Source of the DNA: Pseudophaeobacter sp.
GTDB taxonomy: Bacteria > Pseudomonadota > Alphaproteobacteria > Rhodobacterales > Rhodobacteraceae
DNA length: 64,000 bases
Direction: 5' to 3'
Assembly: GCA_027019165.1 (NCBI GenBank)
Contig: JALUXC010000008.1
Coordinates: forward strand, 1 to 64,000
The position numbers were made by a program, and so were the translations under genes. The stretch's first letter is position 1; each line of letters begins with the position of its first letter. This document shows, piece by piece, positions 1-9,005 of the stretch. The notes beneath the pieces are model-generated. The model searched no databases. It was not told where the DNA came from and saw nothing but the letters and a program-made list of their open reading frames with translations.

Positions 1-377
1 CGCCCCACCCTATTCCGAATGCCCCAGTCTCTCCTGAGCGTCCCCAACACCGCCTCAGCGCCGCCGGTGAAGGGGGTTCTAGTCCCAACAACAATCACCC
101 GCAACCCAAAAATCAGAGAAAATGGAAGAAAATGACTTTATCAAATAAATACAATTACTTACCGCGAATTCAGCCGGATCTGCAGGGGCAGAAAGCCGGG
201 TTTCGTGCGCTGTGCTGGCCTTGGAAGACAAGCCCGAAACCCGGGAGGAAGGCCATCCACCGGGTTATCCCAAGATCTATCCACAGAACAGTCTCGGGTG
301 CCCAAAGCCGCTCATGAATCACCCTCTGCCCTGCAATCCCGTGCGAGGCGATCCGGCATGCCCTCCATCCTTTTGCG
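1..377. other. Left-edge intergenic stretch, no supportable gene
   Basis: I find no convincing gene here. Short frames in the stretch have no ribosome binding site and no recognisable product. Bases about 110-170 are markedly AT-rich compared with the surroundings. To the right, two DnaA-box-like nonamers lie in the same orientation: TTATCCCAA at 265-273 and CTATCCACA at 277-285. The stretch may hold the promoter of a gene left of the window, plus the 3' flank of the oxidoreductase gene that ends at 378. Confidence 0.5.
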
Positions 378-2423
378 TCAGATGTCCTTCATCAGGCGCA
401 AGGCGTCATAGATCGCGGCATGGGTGTTGCGGGCAGAAACCGCATCGCCGATGCGGAACAGTTGGAAGGATCCAGCGGGGTTACGCAAAACATCCTGAGG
501 CACGCCCGCGATCAGAGCATCGTGATCGACCTCACCCGCGTTACGGCTGAACGGTTTCAGATCAAAGTACAGTTCATCCAGCGGCAGGGTGCCGTAGTTC
601 ACCACCACCTGGTCGTAATCGGCGGTATAGCTGTGGTCGCTGTAATCGGTACCGACGGTGGCCGTCAGCTGATTGCCGTTCTTCGCAACGTTCAGCAGGC
701 GGCGGGTCACGGTGAAGCGCACATCCTTGTCCTGCAGGCTCCGCATGTAGGGCACCAGGTTCATCGCCATGATGTCTGGAGCGAACACCCGATCCGGGGT
801 CATCACCTCCACCGTGCTGCCTGCGGCGGTGGCCACCTCGGCGGCCATCAGGCCCGGATGATCACCGCTTTCGTCGTATATCAGCACGTTCTGCGCAGGC
901 TTCACATCCCCCGAGATCAGATCCCAGGCCGAGATCACATTGGCGGCTTCCTCCTTGGCCTCGAACAAATGGCCATTGGGCAGCCCTCCGGTGGCGACGA
1001 TCACCACGTCGGGATTGAGCGCGGTGACATCCGCAGCCTCGGCCCAGGTGTTGAAATGGAACGTGACATCGCGCGCCGCGCATTGCGCCATGCGCCAGTC
1101 GATGATGCCGATCATCTCGCGCCGTCTTGGGCTTTGCGCGGTCAGACGCACCTGCCCACCGGGATCACCGGCGGCCTCAAACACCGTCACCTCGTGGCCG
1201 CGTTCGGCTGCAACCCGGGCCGCCTCAAGCCCTGCTGGCCCAGCACCGACGATGACGATCTTTTTCTTCTCGTCTGCCGCCGGGATCTCATGCGGCATGG
1301 TCAGCTCGCGCCCCGTGGCGGGGTTGTGAATGCAAAGCGCATCGCCCGCCTGATAGATCCGGTCGAGGCAGTAGGTGGCACCAACGCAGGGGCGGATGTC
1401 ATCTTCGCGCCCCTCCATGATCTTTTTTACCACATGGGGGTCGGCCATATGGGCGCGTGTCATCCCCACCATATCGAGGAGACCCGAGGCCACTGCATGG
1501 CGGGCGGTCGCAACATCGGGGATACGGGCGGCATGGAAGGTGGGCATGCCGGTGGCCTGTTTCACCGCGCCTGCAAAATCAAGATGCGGCGCGGCGGCCA
1601 TGCCCTGCACCGGGATCACATCGGTCATCGCAGGGTCGGTATGGATACGGCCCCGGATCACGTTCAGGAAATCCACCATACCAGTGGCCGCGAGGCGTTT
1701 GGAGATTTCAAGCCCCTCCTCCGGGGTGATGCCGCCGGTCTGATCTTCATCTGCCGTATAGCGCAGGCCGACGATGAAGTCTTCTCCAACCCGGTCCCGA
1801 ACCGCCTGCAGCACATCGAGTGGCAGCTTCATGCGGCTTTCGAGGGTGGCCGCGCCGTAGGGGCCGTCCAGATCATTGGTCAGTGGCGACCAGAACTGAT
1901 CGAGCAGATGCCCATAGACCTGCAGCTCGATCCCGTCCATGCCGCCCGCCTGCATCCGCTCGGCAGCATCGGCAAAATCCGTGATGATGCGTTCGATGTC
2001 CCAGTCCTCGGCCAGTTTGGGAAACGCACGATGCGCAGGTTCGCGGTGGCGGGTGGAACTGACCGAGGGCAGCCAGTCGCCCTTGTTCCAGGTGGTACGG
2101 CGCCCTAGGTGGGTGAGCTGGATCATCACCGCCGCGCCGTGTTCGTGCACCCGGTCGGTCAGCGCCTTAATCCAAGGGACCACCTCGTCCTTGTAGGCCA
2201 GCACATTGTTGAACACCGGCGGGCTGTCTTTCGAGACCGCCGCCGAGCCTGCCGTCATGGTCAGGGCCACGCCCGCCTTGGCCCGCTCGGCGTGATAGGC
2301 GGCATAGCGTTCCTTTGGCATGCCATCCTCGGGATAGGCCGGTTCATGGCTGGTGGTCATGATCCGGTTGCGCAGGGTGAGGTGTTTCAATTTGTAGGGC
2401 TGCAAAAGCGGATCGTTGGACAT
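378..2423 (-). CDS. NADH:flavin oxidoreductase / N-methyl-amine demethylase-like (DgcA/2,4-dienoyl-CoA reductase family)
   Basis: This is a 681-residue two-part flavoenzyme. Residues 1-370 form an Old-Yellow-Enzyme-type FMN barrel. Residues 388-402 carry the FAD/NAD Rossmann motif IVGAGPAGLEAA, leading into a pyridine-nucleotide oxidoreductase half. Family members include TMA dehydrogenase, 2,4-dienoyl-CoA reductase and the dimethylglycine or N-methylproline demethylases of alphaproteobacteria. The cysteine cluster that normally holds the 4Fe-4S centre reads CVGATYC (346-352) and then C364, so one of the four usual cysteines is Ala. The gene lies 70 bp downstream of an MttB-family methyltransferase on the same strand, which suggests oxidative removal of a remaining N-methyl group from a betaine. 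The family is sure; the exact substrate is inferred. Confidence 0.85.
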   Translation of the reverse strand: MSNDPLLQPYKLKHLTLRNRIMTTSHEPAYPEDGMPKERYAAYHAERAKAGVALTMTAGSAAVSKDSPPVFNNVLAYKDEVVPWIKALTDRVHEHGAAVMIQLTHLGRRTTWNKGDWLPSVSSTRHREPAHRAFPKLAEDWDIERIITDFADAAERMQAGGMDGIELQVYGHLLDQFWSPLTNDLDGPYGAATLESRMKLPLDVLQAVRDRVGEDFIVGLRYTADEDQTGGITPEEGLEISKRLAATGMVDFLNVIRGRIHTDPAMTDVIPVQGMAAAPHLDFAGAVKQATGMPTFHAARIPDVATARHAVASGLLDMVGMTRAHMADPHVVKKIMEGREDDIRPCVGATYCLDRIYQAGDALCIHNPATGRELTMPHEIPAADEKKKIVIVGAGPAGLEAARVAAERGHEVTVFEAAGDPGGQVRLTAQSPRRREMIGIIDWRMAQCAARDVTFHFNTWAEAADVTALNPDVVIVATGGLPNGHLFEAKEEAANVISAWDLISGDVKPAQNVLIYDESGDHPGLMAAEVATAAGSTVEVMTPDRVFAPDIMAMNLVPYMRSLQDKDVRFTVTRRLLNVAKNGNQLTATVGTDYSDHSYTADYDQVVVNYGTLPLDELYFDLKPFSRNAGEVDHDALIAGVPQDVLRNPAGSFQLFRIGDAVSARNTHAAIYDALRLMKDI

Positions 2424-2493
2424 GTCGGGTCTCTTTTCTGCCGGGCGTCAATTATGGGTGATGGTGGAACAGATTGAGGATCAAAAGAAAGGG

Positions 2494-4056
2494 TCAGTAC
2501 CAGGCGTCTGCCACGTCGCCCTTCTTGCGGGTGATGAACTCCTTCAGCGCCTCGTCCGTCGCCTCATCCAGCGGTGGTGCCTCATAGGCGGCAAGCTGCG
2601 CCTTCCAGCGGACATTGGCGCGAGTGGCGGCATCGATGCCCCCCTTTTCGTCCCAGGTTTCCCAAGGCTGGTGATCATCCACGGCGCTGTCCCAATAGGC
2701 GGACTGGTAGTGGCGCAGGGTGTGCCGGGTGGAGAACAGATGCTCGCCGGGGCCGCCTTCGGCGAGGGCGTCAAACCCAAGCGTATCCTCGTTCACTTCA
2801 AAGCCCTTGAGATAGGCATGCAGCGCGCCGCACAGATCCGCATCCAGAATGAACTTCTCATAGGACATGGACAAAAGCCCATCGAGAAACCCCGCCGAAT
2901 GCAGGATGTAATTCGCACCACACTGCACCGCCGACATCATCGACATCATCGATTGTTGCATGGCTTGCGCATCGGGCAGTTTCGAGGTGGAGAAATTCCC
3001 CGCGCAGCGCAGCGGCAGGTTCAGCCGCCGCGCCAGCTGCCCCATGGCAAGCGAGGCCAGCGCCGGTTCCGGCGTGCCAAAGGTGGGCGAGCCAGAACGC
3101 AAAGACATGGAACTGATGAACGAGGCCAGCACACAGGGCGCGCCGGGGCGCACCAGCTGGGTGATCGCGCAGGAAACCATGCTTTCGGCGAGGCATTGCG
3201 CCAGCGACCCGGCCATGGTCAGCGGCGCCACCGCCCCGCCCAGAAGGAACGGCAGATGGATCGAGCCCTGCCCCGCCGCCGCATAGGCGCGGATCCCGCG
3301 CGATGTGATCCCGTCGATCACCAAGGGCGAGGTGGTGTTGAAATTGCCCATGATGACGCAGTTCTGATCCACGAACTCAGCGCCAAACAGGATCCGGCAC
3401 ATCTCGATACTGTCTTCGGCGCGCTCGGGCGCGGTGATCGATCCCAGAAAAGCCCGGTCGGAATAGCGGATATGGGCATAGACCATATCCAGATGCCGCT
3501 TGTTCACCGCGATATCCGTCGGCTCGCAGATGGTGCCGCCAGAGTGGTGCAGGTTCGGGCTCATCTGCGCCAGTTTCACGAAATTCTCGAAATCCGCGAT
3601 GGTGCCGTAGCGCCGCCCATTGTCGAGATCCATCACGAAAGGTGAGCCATAGGAGGGCGCAAAGACCATGGCATCGCCGCCGATCTCCACCGTGTTGGCC
3701 GGGTTGCGCGCGTGCTGGGTGAACCGCGCGGGCGCAGTCTTCAGGATCTCGCGGATCATGCCCGGCGCGAATTTCAGATTCCACCGATCCTTGCTCAGCT
3801 CGGCGACCTCGGCCCCGGCCCTGCGGAACAGCTCCACGGTTTCCGGATCCTCGCGGAACTCGGTCCCGATTTCGGCCATGATGCGCTCGGCCGTTGCCTC
3901 GATCTGCACAAGGCTGTCCTCGGACAGGATATCGTAGGTCGGGATCTTGCGACTGATGTAAGGCACGCGCAGATGATCATTCTGCCCCGCCGCGCCCGTG
4001 CGACCCGCGCCGCGCCGCCCTCGCCTGCCGCGCGCCTTTTCCGCCAATTCCGCCAT
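2494..4056 (-). CDS. MttB-superfamily (trimethylamine methyltransferase-like) corrinoid-dependent methyltransferase, non-pyrrolysine
   Basis: The 520-residue protein has the size and overall sequence of the MttB family. These enzymes move a methyl group from a quaternary or tertiary amine to a corrinoid protein. The frame is uninterrupted, so there is no in-frame amber codon as in the pyrrolysine enzymes. It therefore belongs with the MtgB/MtpB-type betaine demethylases. The N-terminus (residues 1-27) is rich in Arg, Gly and Ala and low in complexity. The ATG at 4056 is supported by GGAGAGG seven bases upstream. It is followed by the FMN demethylase-like gene and is divergent from a TetR regulator. 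No corrinoid-protein gene is visible in the window. Proline betaine, carnitine or glycine betaine are possible substrates, but none is shown by the sequence. Confidence 0.85.
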   Translation of the reverse strand: MAELAEKARGRRGRRGAGRTGAAGQNDHLRVPYISRKIPTYDILSEDSLVQIEATAERIMAEIGTEFREDPETVELFRRAGAEVAELSKDRWNLKFAPGMIREILKTAPARFTQHARNPANTVEIGGDAMVFAPSYGSPFVMDLDNGRRYGTIADFENFVKLAQMSPNLHHSGGTICEPTDIAVNKRHLDMVYAHIRYSDRAFLGSITAPERAEDSIEMCRILFGAEFVDQNCVIMGNFNTTSPLVIDGITSRGIRAYAAAGQGSIHLPFLLGGAVAPLTMAGSLAQCLAESMVSCAITQLVRPGAPCVLASFISSMSLRSGSPTFGTPEPALASLAMGQLARRLNLPLRCAGNFSTSKLPDAQAMQQSMMSMMSAVQCGANYILHSAGFLDGLLSMSYEKFILDADLCGALHAYLKGFEVNEDTLGFDALAEGGPGEHLFSTRHTLRHYQSAYWDSAVDDHQPWETWDEKGGIDAATRANVRWKAQLAAYEAPPLDEATDEALKEFITRKKGDVADAWY

Positions 4057-4090
4057 GTCGCGCCCTCTCCGGTGGTAAAATTCGCCTCAC

Positions 4091-4106
4091 TTGACACGAC
4101 TGTCAA
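4091..4106. promoter_or_regulatory. Perfect inverted repeat, candidate TetR operator
   Basis: TTGACACGACTGTCAA is a perfect 6-4-6 inverted repeat in the 101-bp divergent gap between the MttB-like gene and the tetR gene. Each arm is also an exact sigma-70 -35 hexamer, one for each direction. A repressor bound here would cover both -35 elements. That this is the operator is inference from position and symmetry. Confidence 0.5.
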
Positions 4107-4157
4107 ATTTGTCCTCACTACCGTCAACCCCAATTGCGTCACGGGAATGTCGCTGCT

Positions 4158-4796
4158 ATGCAACATGCCATGAGCTCGCCCCAGATCATCCTGGACCCAT
4201 CGCGCCCTGCCACCACCGAAGAGGCCTGGCTGACAGCAGCCTATGAGGTCCTGACCTCGCAAGGCGTTGAAGCGGTCAAGATCATGCCCCTGGCAAAACG
4301 GCTTGGCGTTTCGCGCACCAGCTTCTACTGGCATTTCAAAGACCGCGAGGCCCTCTTGGAAGCGATGATCCGCTATTGGGAAGACAAGAACACCGGCACG
4401 CTGGTGGCCCGCACCAAAGCCTATGCGGAAAACGTCTTTGAGGCGGTGTTCAACCTGTTTGACTGCTGGCTGGATTCGGAACTCTTTGACTCACGGCTGG
4501 ATCTGGCGATCCGCAACTGGGCTCGCAGCGACCCTGCCCTGCAGGTGCGCCTGGACCAGGCCGATGCACGGCGCCAACAGGCGATGACCGACATGCTGAT
4601 CCGCTTTGGCTATGACGCTGAAGAGGCCGAGGTCCGCGCTTTGACGATGATCTACACGCAGATCGGCTATATCTCGATGCAGGTCCACGAAGATGAGGCC
4701 CGGCGCCTCGCCCGGATGCCAGCCTATATGGAAGTCTTTACCGGCAAGCGCCCCGCGCAATCGGACATCGACCGGTTCATGTCCCGCCACAGCTAA
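4158..4796 (+). CDS. TetR/AcrR family transcriptional regulator
   Basis: This is a 212-residue TetR-type repressor. The N-terminal helix-turn-helix is clear: LAKRLGVSRTSFYWHFKDRE is the signature stretch before a helical ligand-binding C-terminus. I chose the ATG at 4158, which follows a GGGAA about ten bases upstream; a TTG at 4134 and an ATG at 4170 are alternatives. It is divergent from the MttB-like gene, and a perfect inverted repeat lies 50 bp upstream of this start. It most likely controls the demethylation genes in response to their substrate or product. The class is certain; the ligand is unknown. Confidence 0.9.
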   Translation: MQHAMSSPQIILDPSRPATTEEAWLTAAYEVLTSQGVEAVKIMPLAKRLGVSRTSFYWHFKDREALLEAMIRYWEDKNTGTLVARTKAYAENVFEAVFNLFDCWLDSELFDSRLDLAIRNWARSDPALQVRLDQADARRQQAMTDMLIRFGYDAEEAEVRALTMIYTQIGYISMQVHEDEARRLARMPAYMEVFTGKRPAQSDIDRFMSRHS

Positions 4797-4839
4797 GGCG
4801 CCTCAACCCCGCGCCCAAACTGCCCTCTCTCAAGGGGCA

Positions 4840-5718
4840 TCAGGACAGGCTGGTGAACACAGCAGAATTTTGTCGAAACCAGGGCTCCAGCACGCTCTTC
4901 ATCGCGGCCACCTTGGCAGAGCCTTGCAGATCCCGGTGGCTGAGCAGCCAGATCGGCGCATAGGTCTGAGCCGCCAAATGCGGCAAGGGCACCAAACCCG
5001 GAAAGGCACGCGACAGAAACACCGGCATCCGCAGCGCGCCCATTCCGGCAAGCGCTGCTGCAATCATACTCGGCATATCATCAAGCCGTGCCCGAACACG
5101 GATGTCGGAATGAACCTTGCGCGCAGCCAGAGGCGGCGCTTCATGACCCGCATATAGCACCCAATCCAATGGCGTCTGGGGATCCTTGGCAGCTGCATGG
5201 GCGATCTCCGGCACTGCGAAAACGCCGCTCATCTGGTCAACCAGCTTACGGCCCACCAAGGTGTCCTGCGGCTGACGGCTGATCCGGAGCGCCAGATCCG
5301 CCTCGCGCCGCGACAGGTCCAAAACACCGTTCGAGGCAAGAACCGTCAGCTCTACCTGAGGATTGCGGGCCGTGAACTCAGCCAATAGGGGTGCAAGCAA
5401 GGTCTGGATCAGCAAGGGCGGTGCGGTCAGGGTCAGTGGACCGCTCAGATCCTGCGCCTTGCCGGACAGGCGTCGCAGGGCGGCCTGCTCCTCAGCTTCC
5501 ATCCGGCCCGCTGCCTCTGCAATCTCGAGCGCATCTTCCGTCGGATGATACCCCTCGGGCCGGCGTTCGAACAGGGGGCGGCCCAGCGCCTCCTCGGCGC
5601 GGCGAATGCGGCGGGCGACGGTGGTATAGGTCAGTCCCAGTTCTGCCCCGGCCTCGCTCAGGCTACCGCCCCGCACCAGGGCCAGTACGGTCTGCATATC
5701 ATCCCAGCTGATCTTCAT
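4840..5718 (-). CDS. LysR family transcriptional regulator
   Basis: The 292-residue protein has a winged helix-turn-helix at residues 7-65 (SLSEAGAELGLTYTTVARRI followed by LFERRPEGY) and a substrate-binding domain from about residue 90. A start at 5805 would add 29 residues not seen in the family, so the ATG at 5718 before KISWDDMQTV is preferred. It is divergent from a DUF1330 gene with a 98-bp gap, the usual arrangement for a LysR regulator and its target. The inducer is unknown. Confidence 0.9.
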   Translation of the reverse strand: MKISWDDMQTVLALVRGGSLSEAGAELGLTYTTVARRIRRAEEALGRPLFERRPEGYHPTEDALEIAEAAGRMEAEEQAALRRLSGKAQDLSGPLTLTAPPLLIQTLLAPLLAEFTARNPQVELTVLASNGVLDLSRREADLALRISRQPQDTLVGRKLVDQMSGVFAVPEIAHAAAKDPQTPLDWVLYAGHEAPPLAARKVHSDIRVRARLDDMPSMIAAALAGMGALRMPVFLSRAFPGLVPLPHLAAQTYAPIWLLSHRDLQGSAKVAAMKSVLEPWFRQNSAVFTSLS

Positions 5719-5816
5719 GACATGCGTTTTCGCACAACATATGTCGATAATCACGCGTTTTTTGACATCTTCGTTTTTGGCACTCAAGACCTGCAACAGC
5801 ATCAAAGGAGGCCACC

Positions 5817-6098
5817 ATGGTCTATGCCTACGTCAACCTCAGCGTCACGGATGAGGCAACATTCGCAGCCTACCGGGAGCAGGCAGGCGCCGCCCTCGCA
5901 AAACACGGCGCACGGGTCGTCACCTCCACGCCTGAGCAAAGCGTGATCGAAGGCAGTCGCGATACAACCGGGCGCGGCGTGATCCTTGAATTTGAAACCA
6001 AGGACGCCGCCCTTGGCTGGATCAATGATCCGGAGCTAGAAGAGGTCCACGCCCTGCGCCGGGCCTCGGGCAACAGCGCCATCACGCTCTTGGCCTGA
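5817..6098 (+). CDS. DUF1330 domain-containing protein
   Basis: This is a small 93-residue protein of the DUF1330 dimeric alpha-beta barrel type, beginning MVYAYVNLSVTDEATFAAYR, which is typical of the family. It is soluble with no signal peptide. A strong ribosome binding site (AAAGGAGG) lies six bases upstream of the ATG. It is divergent from a LysR gene and convergent with fdsA. The biochemical role of the family is not established; the fold is shared with monooxygenases and stress-response barrels. Confidence 0.85.
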   Translation: MVYAYVNLSVTDEATFAAYREQAGAALAKHGARVVTSTPEQSVIEGSRDTTGRGVILEFETKDAALGWINDPELEEVHALRRASGNSAITLLA

Positions 6099-6177
6099 CA
6101 CCCCCTGCCCGCGCAGCGCCACATGGTCGGCCCAGGGCGCTGCCGCGCCGCGCATCGCGCGGCGCCACCAAAAGCAC

Positions 6178-6204
6178 GGGCGCGGAGCATCCTGCTCCGC
6201 GCCC
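6178..6204. terminator. Bidirectional hairpin between DUF1330 gene and fdsA
   Basis: A perfect 12-bp stem (6178-6189 with 6193-6204) closes a 3-nt loop in the convergent gap. On the minus strand it is followed shortly by a TTTT run, so it should terminate the fds operon. It could act weakly on the plus strand. Confidence 0.65.
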
Positions 6205-6227
6205 GCCCTGCCCTTGATACAAGGTGA

Positions 6228-9002
6228 TTATTCTGCCGCGATCTGGCTATCCACCTTTTCCACCCGCACCGCCGAGAACTTGAACTCGGGGATTTTCCCA
6301 TATGGGTCCAGCGCCGGGTTGGTCAGGATATTGGCCGCCGCCTCCACATAGGCGAAGGGCACGAATACCATATCTTCGGACACCGCCCGATCCGCGCGCG
6401 CCATGATCTCGATCGAGCCGCGGCGTGTGCTCAGGCGCACCATCTCCCCGGGCGCCACGCCCATCTTGCGCAGGGTTTTCGGATGCAGGGAACAGTTCGC
6501 CTCAGGCTCCACCGCATCCAGAACCATTGAGCGCCGCGTCATCGATCCCGTGTGCCAATGTTCCAGCTGGCGACCGGTGGTCATAATCATCGGGAATTCC
6601 GCATCCGGCGCTTCATCCGGTGGGATCACGGCGGCCGGAGTGAACCGCGCGCGCCCCTCTGCCCTCGGGAAGCCATCGCCAAAGACCACCGCTTGCCCCG
6701 GATCCTCAGGGCTCAGCGACGGATAGGTCACGGTTTCCGTCTCCAGCCGTTCCCAGGTGATGTTGTCGAGCGAGGCCATGTTGAGCTTCATCTCGGCAAA
6801 GACCTCGGACACCTCTTCATAAGCCCAGGGTAGCCCGACCCGCTGCGCCAGATCCACCGTGATGCGCCAGTCTTCGCGCGCCTCGCCCGGCGGCACCACT
6901 GCGGGGCGCACCCGCTGCACCTGCCGGTTGGTATTTGAGACCGTGCCGTTCTTTTCATAAAGGGCTGATGCGGGCAGGATGATATCGGCAAAATTCGCCG
7001 TCTCGGTCAGGAAGATATCCTGCACGATCATCAGATCCAGCTTGGCAAAGGCCTCTCGCGCGTGATCGGCGTCGGGGTCGGACATGGCCGGGTTTTCACC
7101 CTGGATATACATGCCCCGGATGTTCCCTGCGTAAACCTGATCCACGATCTCGGTCACGGTGAGGCCCTTCTCGCTGGAGAAATCCCCGCCGCCCCAGACA
7201 TCGGTAAAGCTTTTGCGCACATCGTCTGACGTCACGGTCTGATAATCCGGCAGGAACATCGGGATAAGCCCCGCATCCGATGCGCCCTGCACGTTGTTCT
7301 GCCCCCGCAAGGGATGCAGACCCGAGCCGGGCTTGCCCACATTGCCGGTCATCAGCGCCAGCGAAATCAGGCAGCGCGAATTGTCCGTGCCGTGGATGTG
7401 CTGGCTGACGCCCATTCCCCAGAAGATCATCCCCGCCTCAGCACCCGCAAACATACGCGCCACGCGGCGCAGCTGGTCCGGTTCGATACCGCAGATCGGG
7501 CTCATCGCTTCGGGTGTGAACTGGCGCAGGTGCTCTTTTTCCGCTTCCCAGTTCTCGGTCCAGCGGTGGATATACTGGCTGTCGTAGAGCTCTTCCTCGA
7601 CGATCACGTTCATGATCGCATTCAGCATCGACACATCGGCGCCGGGGCGGAATTGCAGCATCTCGGCAGCAAAGCGTTTGAGGCCAACCCCGCGCGGGTC
7701 CATCACGATCAGCTTGCCGCCGCGTTTGACGAACTGTTTGAAATAGGTCGCCGCAACCGGGTGGTTCTCAACCGGGTTGGCACCGATCACGATGGCCACA
7801 TCGGCGTTTTCAATCTCGTTGAAGGTGGCGGTCACCGCGCCCGAGCCGACATTCTCGATCAGCGCCGAAACGGAAGAGGCATGACACAGCCGGGTGCAGT
7901 GATCGACGTTGTTGTGGCCAAAGCCCTGGCGGATGAACTTCTGGAACAGGTAAGCCTCTTCGTTGGTGCATTTGGCCGAGCCGAACCCCGCCACGCTACG
8001 CGGGTCCTCATCGCGCAAATCCCGCAGGCCCTTGGCGGCCAGATCCAGCGCCTCGTCCCAAGAAGCCTCGCGGAAATGGGTCGCCAGATTGCCCGGATCG
8101 ACGTTCAGCCCCTTCGCAGGCGCATCGTCGCGGCGGATCAGCGGTTTGGTCAGCCGGTGCGGGTGGTGGATATAGTCAAAGCCGAACCGCCCCTTGACGC
8201 AAAGCCGCCCTTCGTTGGCCGGGCCATTGATGCCCTCGACATATTTGACCTTGCCGTCCTTCACCTTGAGGCTGACCTTGCAGCCCACCCCACAGAATGG
8301 GCAGACGCTTTCGGTCTCAGAGTCGTAATCCTTGCTGTCGCCCTGCTGATCCTCATCCATAACGCTTGCAGGCATCAGCGCGCCGGTCGGGCAGGCCTGC
8401 ACGCATTCGCCGCAGGCCACGCAGGAGGACACCCCCATGGGATCGGAGATATCGAAGGTCGGATAGGCGTCATGCCCACGCCCGGCCATGCCGATCACAT
8501 CGTTGACCTGCACCTCACGGCAGGCCCGCACACACAGCCCGCAGGAAATACAGGCATCAAGGTTCACACGCATCGCCACATGGCTGTCATCAAGCAGCGG
8601 GATGCGCCCCTCTTCCAGCTTGGGGAAACGCGACTCCGAAACCCCGTTCAGCTCGGCCATATCCCACAGGTGCGCGGACTTGTCGTGCGCCTCTTCGGAT
8701 GCGGGCTGGTCAGCGACCAGCAATTCCATCACCATCTTACGGGCGTTTGTGGCGCGGGCGTTGTTGGTGGTGACCACCATGCCCTCGCTCGGCTCACGAA
8801 TGCAGGAGGCCGCCAGAGTGCGCTCTCCCTCAATCTCGACCATACAGGCGCGGCAGTTGCCATCGGGGCGATAGCCCGGAGCGGGCTTGTGGCACAGATG
8901 CGGGATCTTGAGACCCCGGCCATTGGCGACTTCCCAGATGGTCATACCTGTCTCGGCGGTGACCTCTTCGCCATCTAGGGTAAAGGTGATTTTCGCGGAC
9001 AT
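6228..9002 (-). CDS. fdsA: NAD-dependent formate dehydrogenase, alpha (molybdopterin) subunit
   Basis: This 924-residue subunit oxidises formate to CO2 at a Mo-bis-MGD centre. The N-terminus is NuoG-like. It has 2Fe-2S cysteines at 37, 50, 53 and 67, and two 4Fe-4S ferredoxin motifs, CISCGLCVRAC (151-161) and CVACGECVQAC (194-204). The CPFCGVGC (234-241) plus C268 set then opens the catalytic domain. The Mo ligand is Cys373 with His374 after it (CTRLCHASS), so this is the cysteine form, not selenocysteine. The start ATG follows AAGGAGATCTGAGCC. Electrons should pass to the FdsGB fusion encoded upstream. No fdhD chaperone or fdsD gene follows, which is unusual for the locus. Confidence 0.95.
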   Translation of the reverse strand: MSAKITFTLDGEEVTAETGMTIWEVANGRGLKIPHLCHKPAPGYRPDGNCRACMVEIEGERTLAASCIREPSEGMVVTTNNARATNARKMVMELLVADQPASEEAHDKSAHLWDMAELNGVSESRFPKLEEGRIPLLDDSHVAMRVNLDACISCGLCVRACREVQVNDVIGMAGRGHDAYPTFDISDPMGVSSCVACGECVQACPTGALMPASVMDEDQQGDSKDYDSETESVCPFCGVGCKVSLKVKDGKVKYVEGINGPANEGRLCVKGRFGFDYIHHPHRLTKPLIRRDDAPAKGLNVDPGNLATHFREASWDEALDLAAKGLRDLRDEDPRSVAGFGSAKCTNEEAYLFQKFIRQGFGHNNVDHCTRLCHASSVSALIENVGSGAVTATFNEIENADVAIVIGANPVENHPVAATYFKQFVKRGGKLIVMDPRGVGLKRFAAEMLQFRPGADVSMLNAIMNVIVEEELYDSQYIHRWTENWEAEKEHLRQFTPEAMSPICGIEPDQLRRVARMFAGAEAGMIFWGMGVSQHIHGTDNSRCLISLALMTGNVGKPGSGLHPLRGQNNVQGASDAGLIPMFLPDYQTVTSDDVRKSFTDVWGGGDFSSEKGLTVTEIVDQVYAGNIRGMYIQGENPAMSDPDADHAREAFAKLDLMIVQDIFLTETANFADIILPASALYEKNGTVSNTNRQVQRVRPAVVPPGEAREDWRITVDLAQRVGLPWAYEEVSEVFAEMKLNMASLDNITWERLETETVTYPSLSPEDPGQAVVFGDGFPRAEGRARFTPAAVIPPDEAPDAEFPMIMTTGRQLEHWHTGSMTRRSMVLDAVEPEANCSLHPKTLRKMGVAPGEMVRLSTRRGSIEIMARADRAVSEDMVFVPFAYVEAAANILTNPALDPYGKIPEFKFSAVRVEKVDSQIAAE

Positions 9003-9005
9003 GGC

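Noticed and set aside
70-90. GGGGGTTCTAGTCCC, resembling a tRNA T-arm
   Set aside because: The stem does not pair properly and no acceptor, D or anticodon arm surrounds it.
420-2108. 562-codon plus-strand open frame
   Set aside because: Antisense to the FMN/FAD oxidoreductase, whose own motifs are clear.
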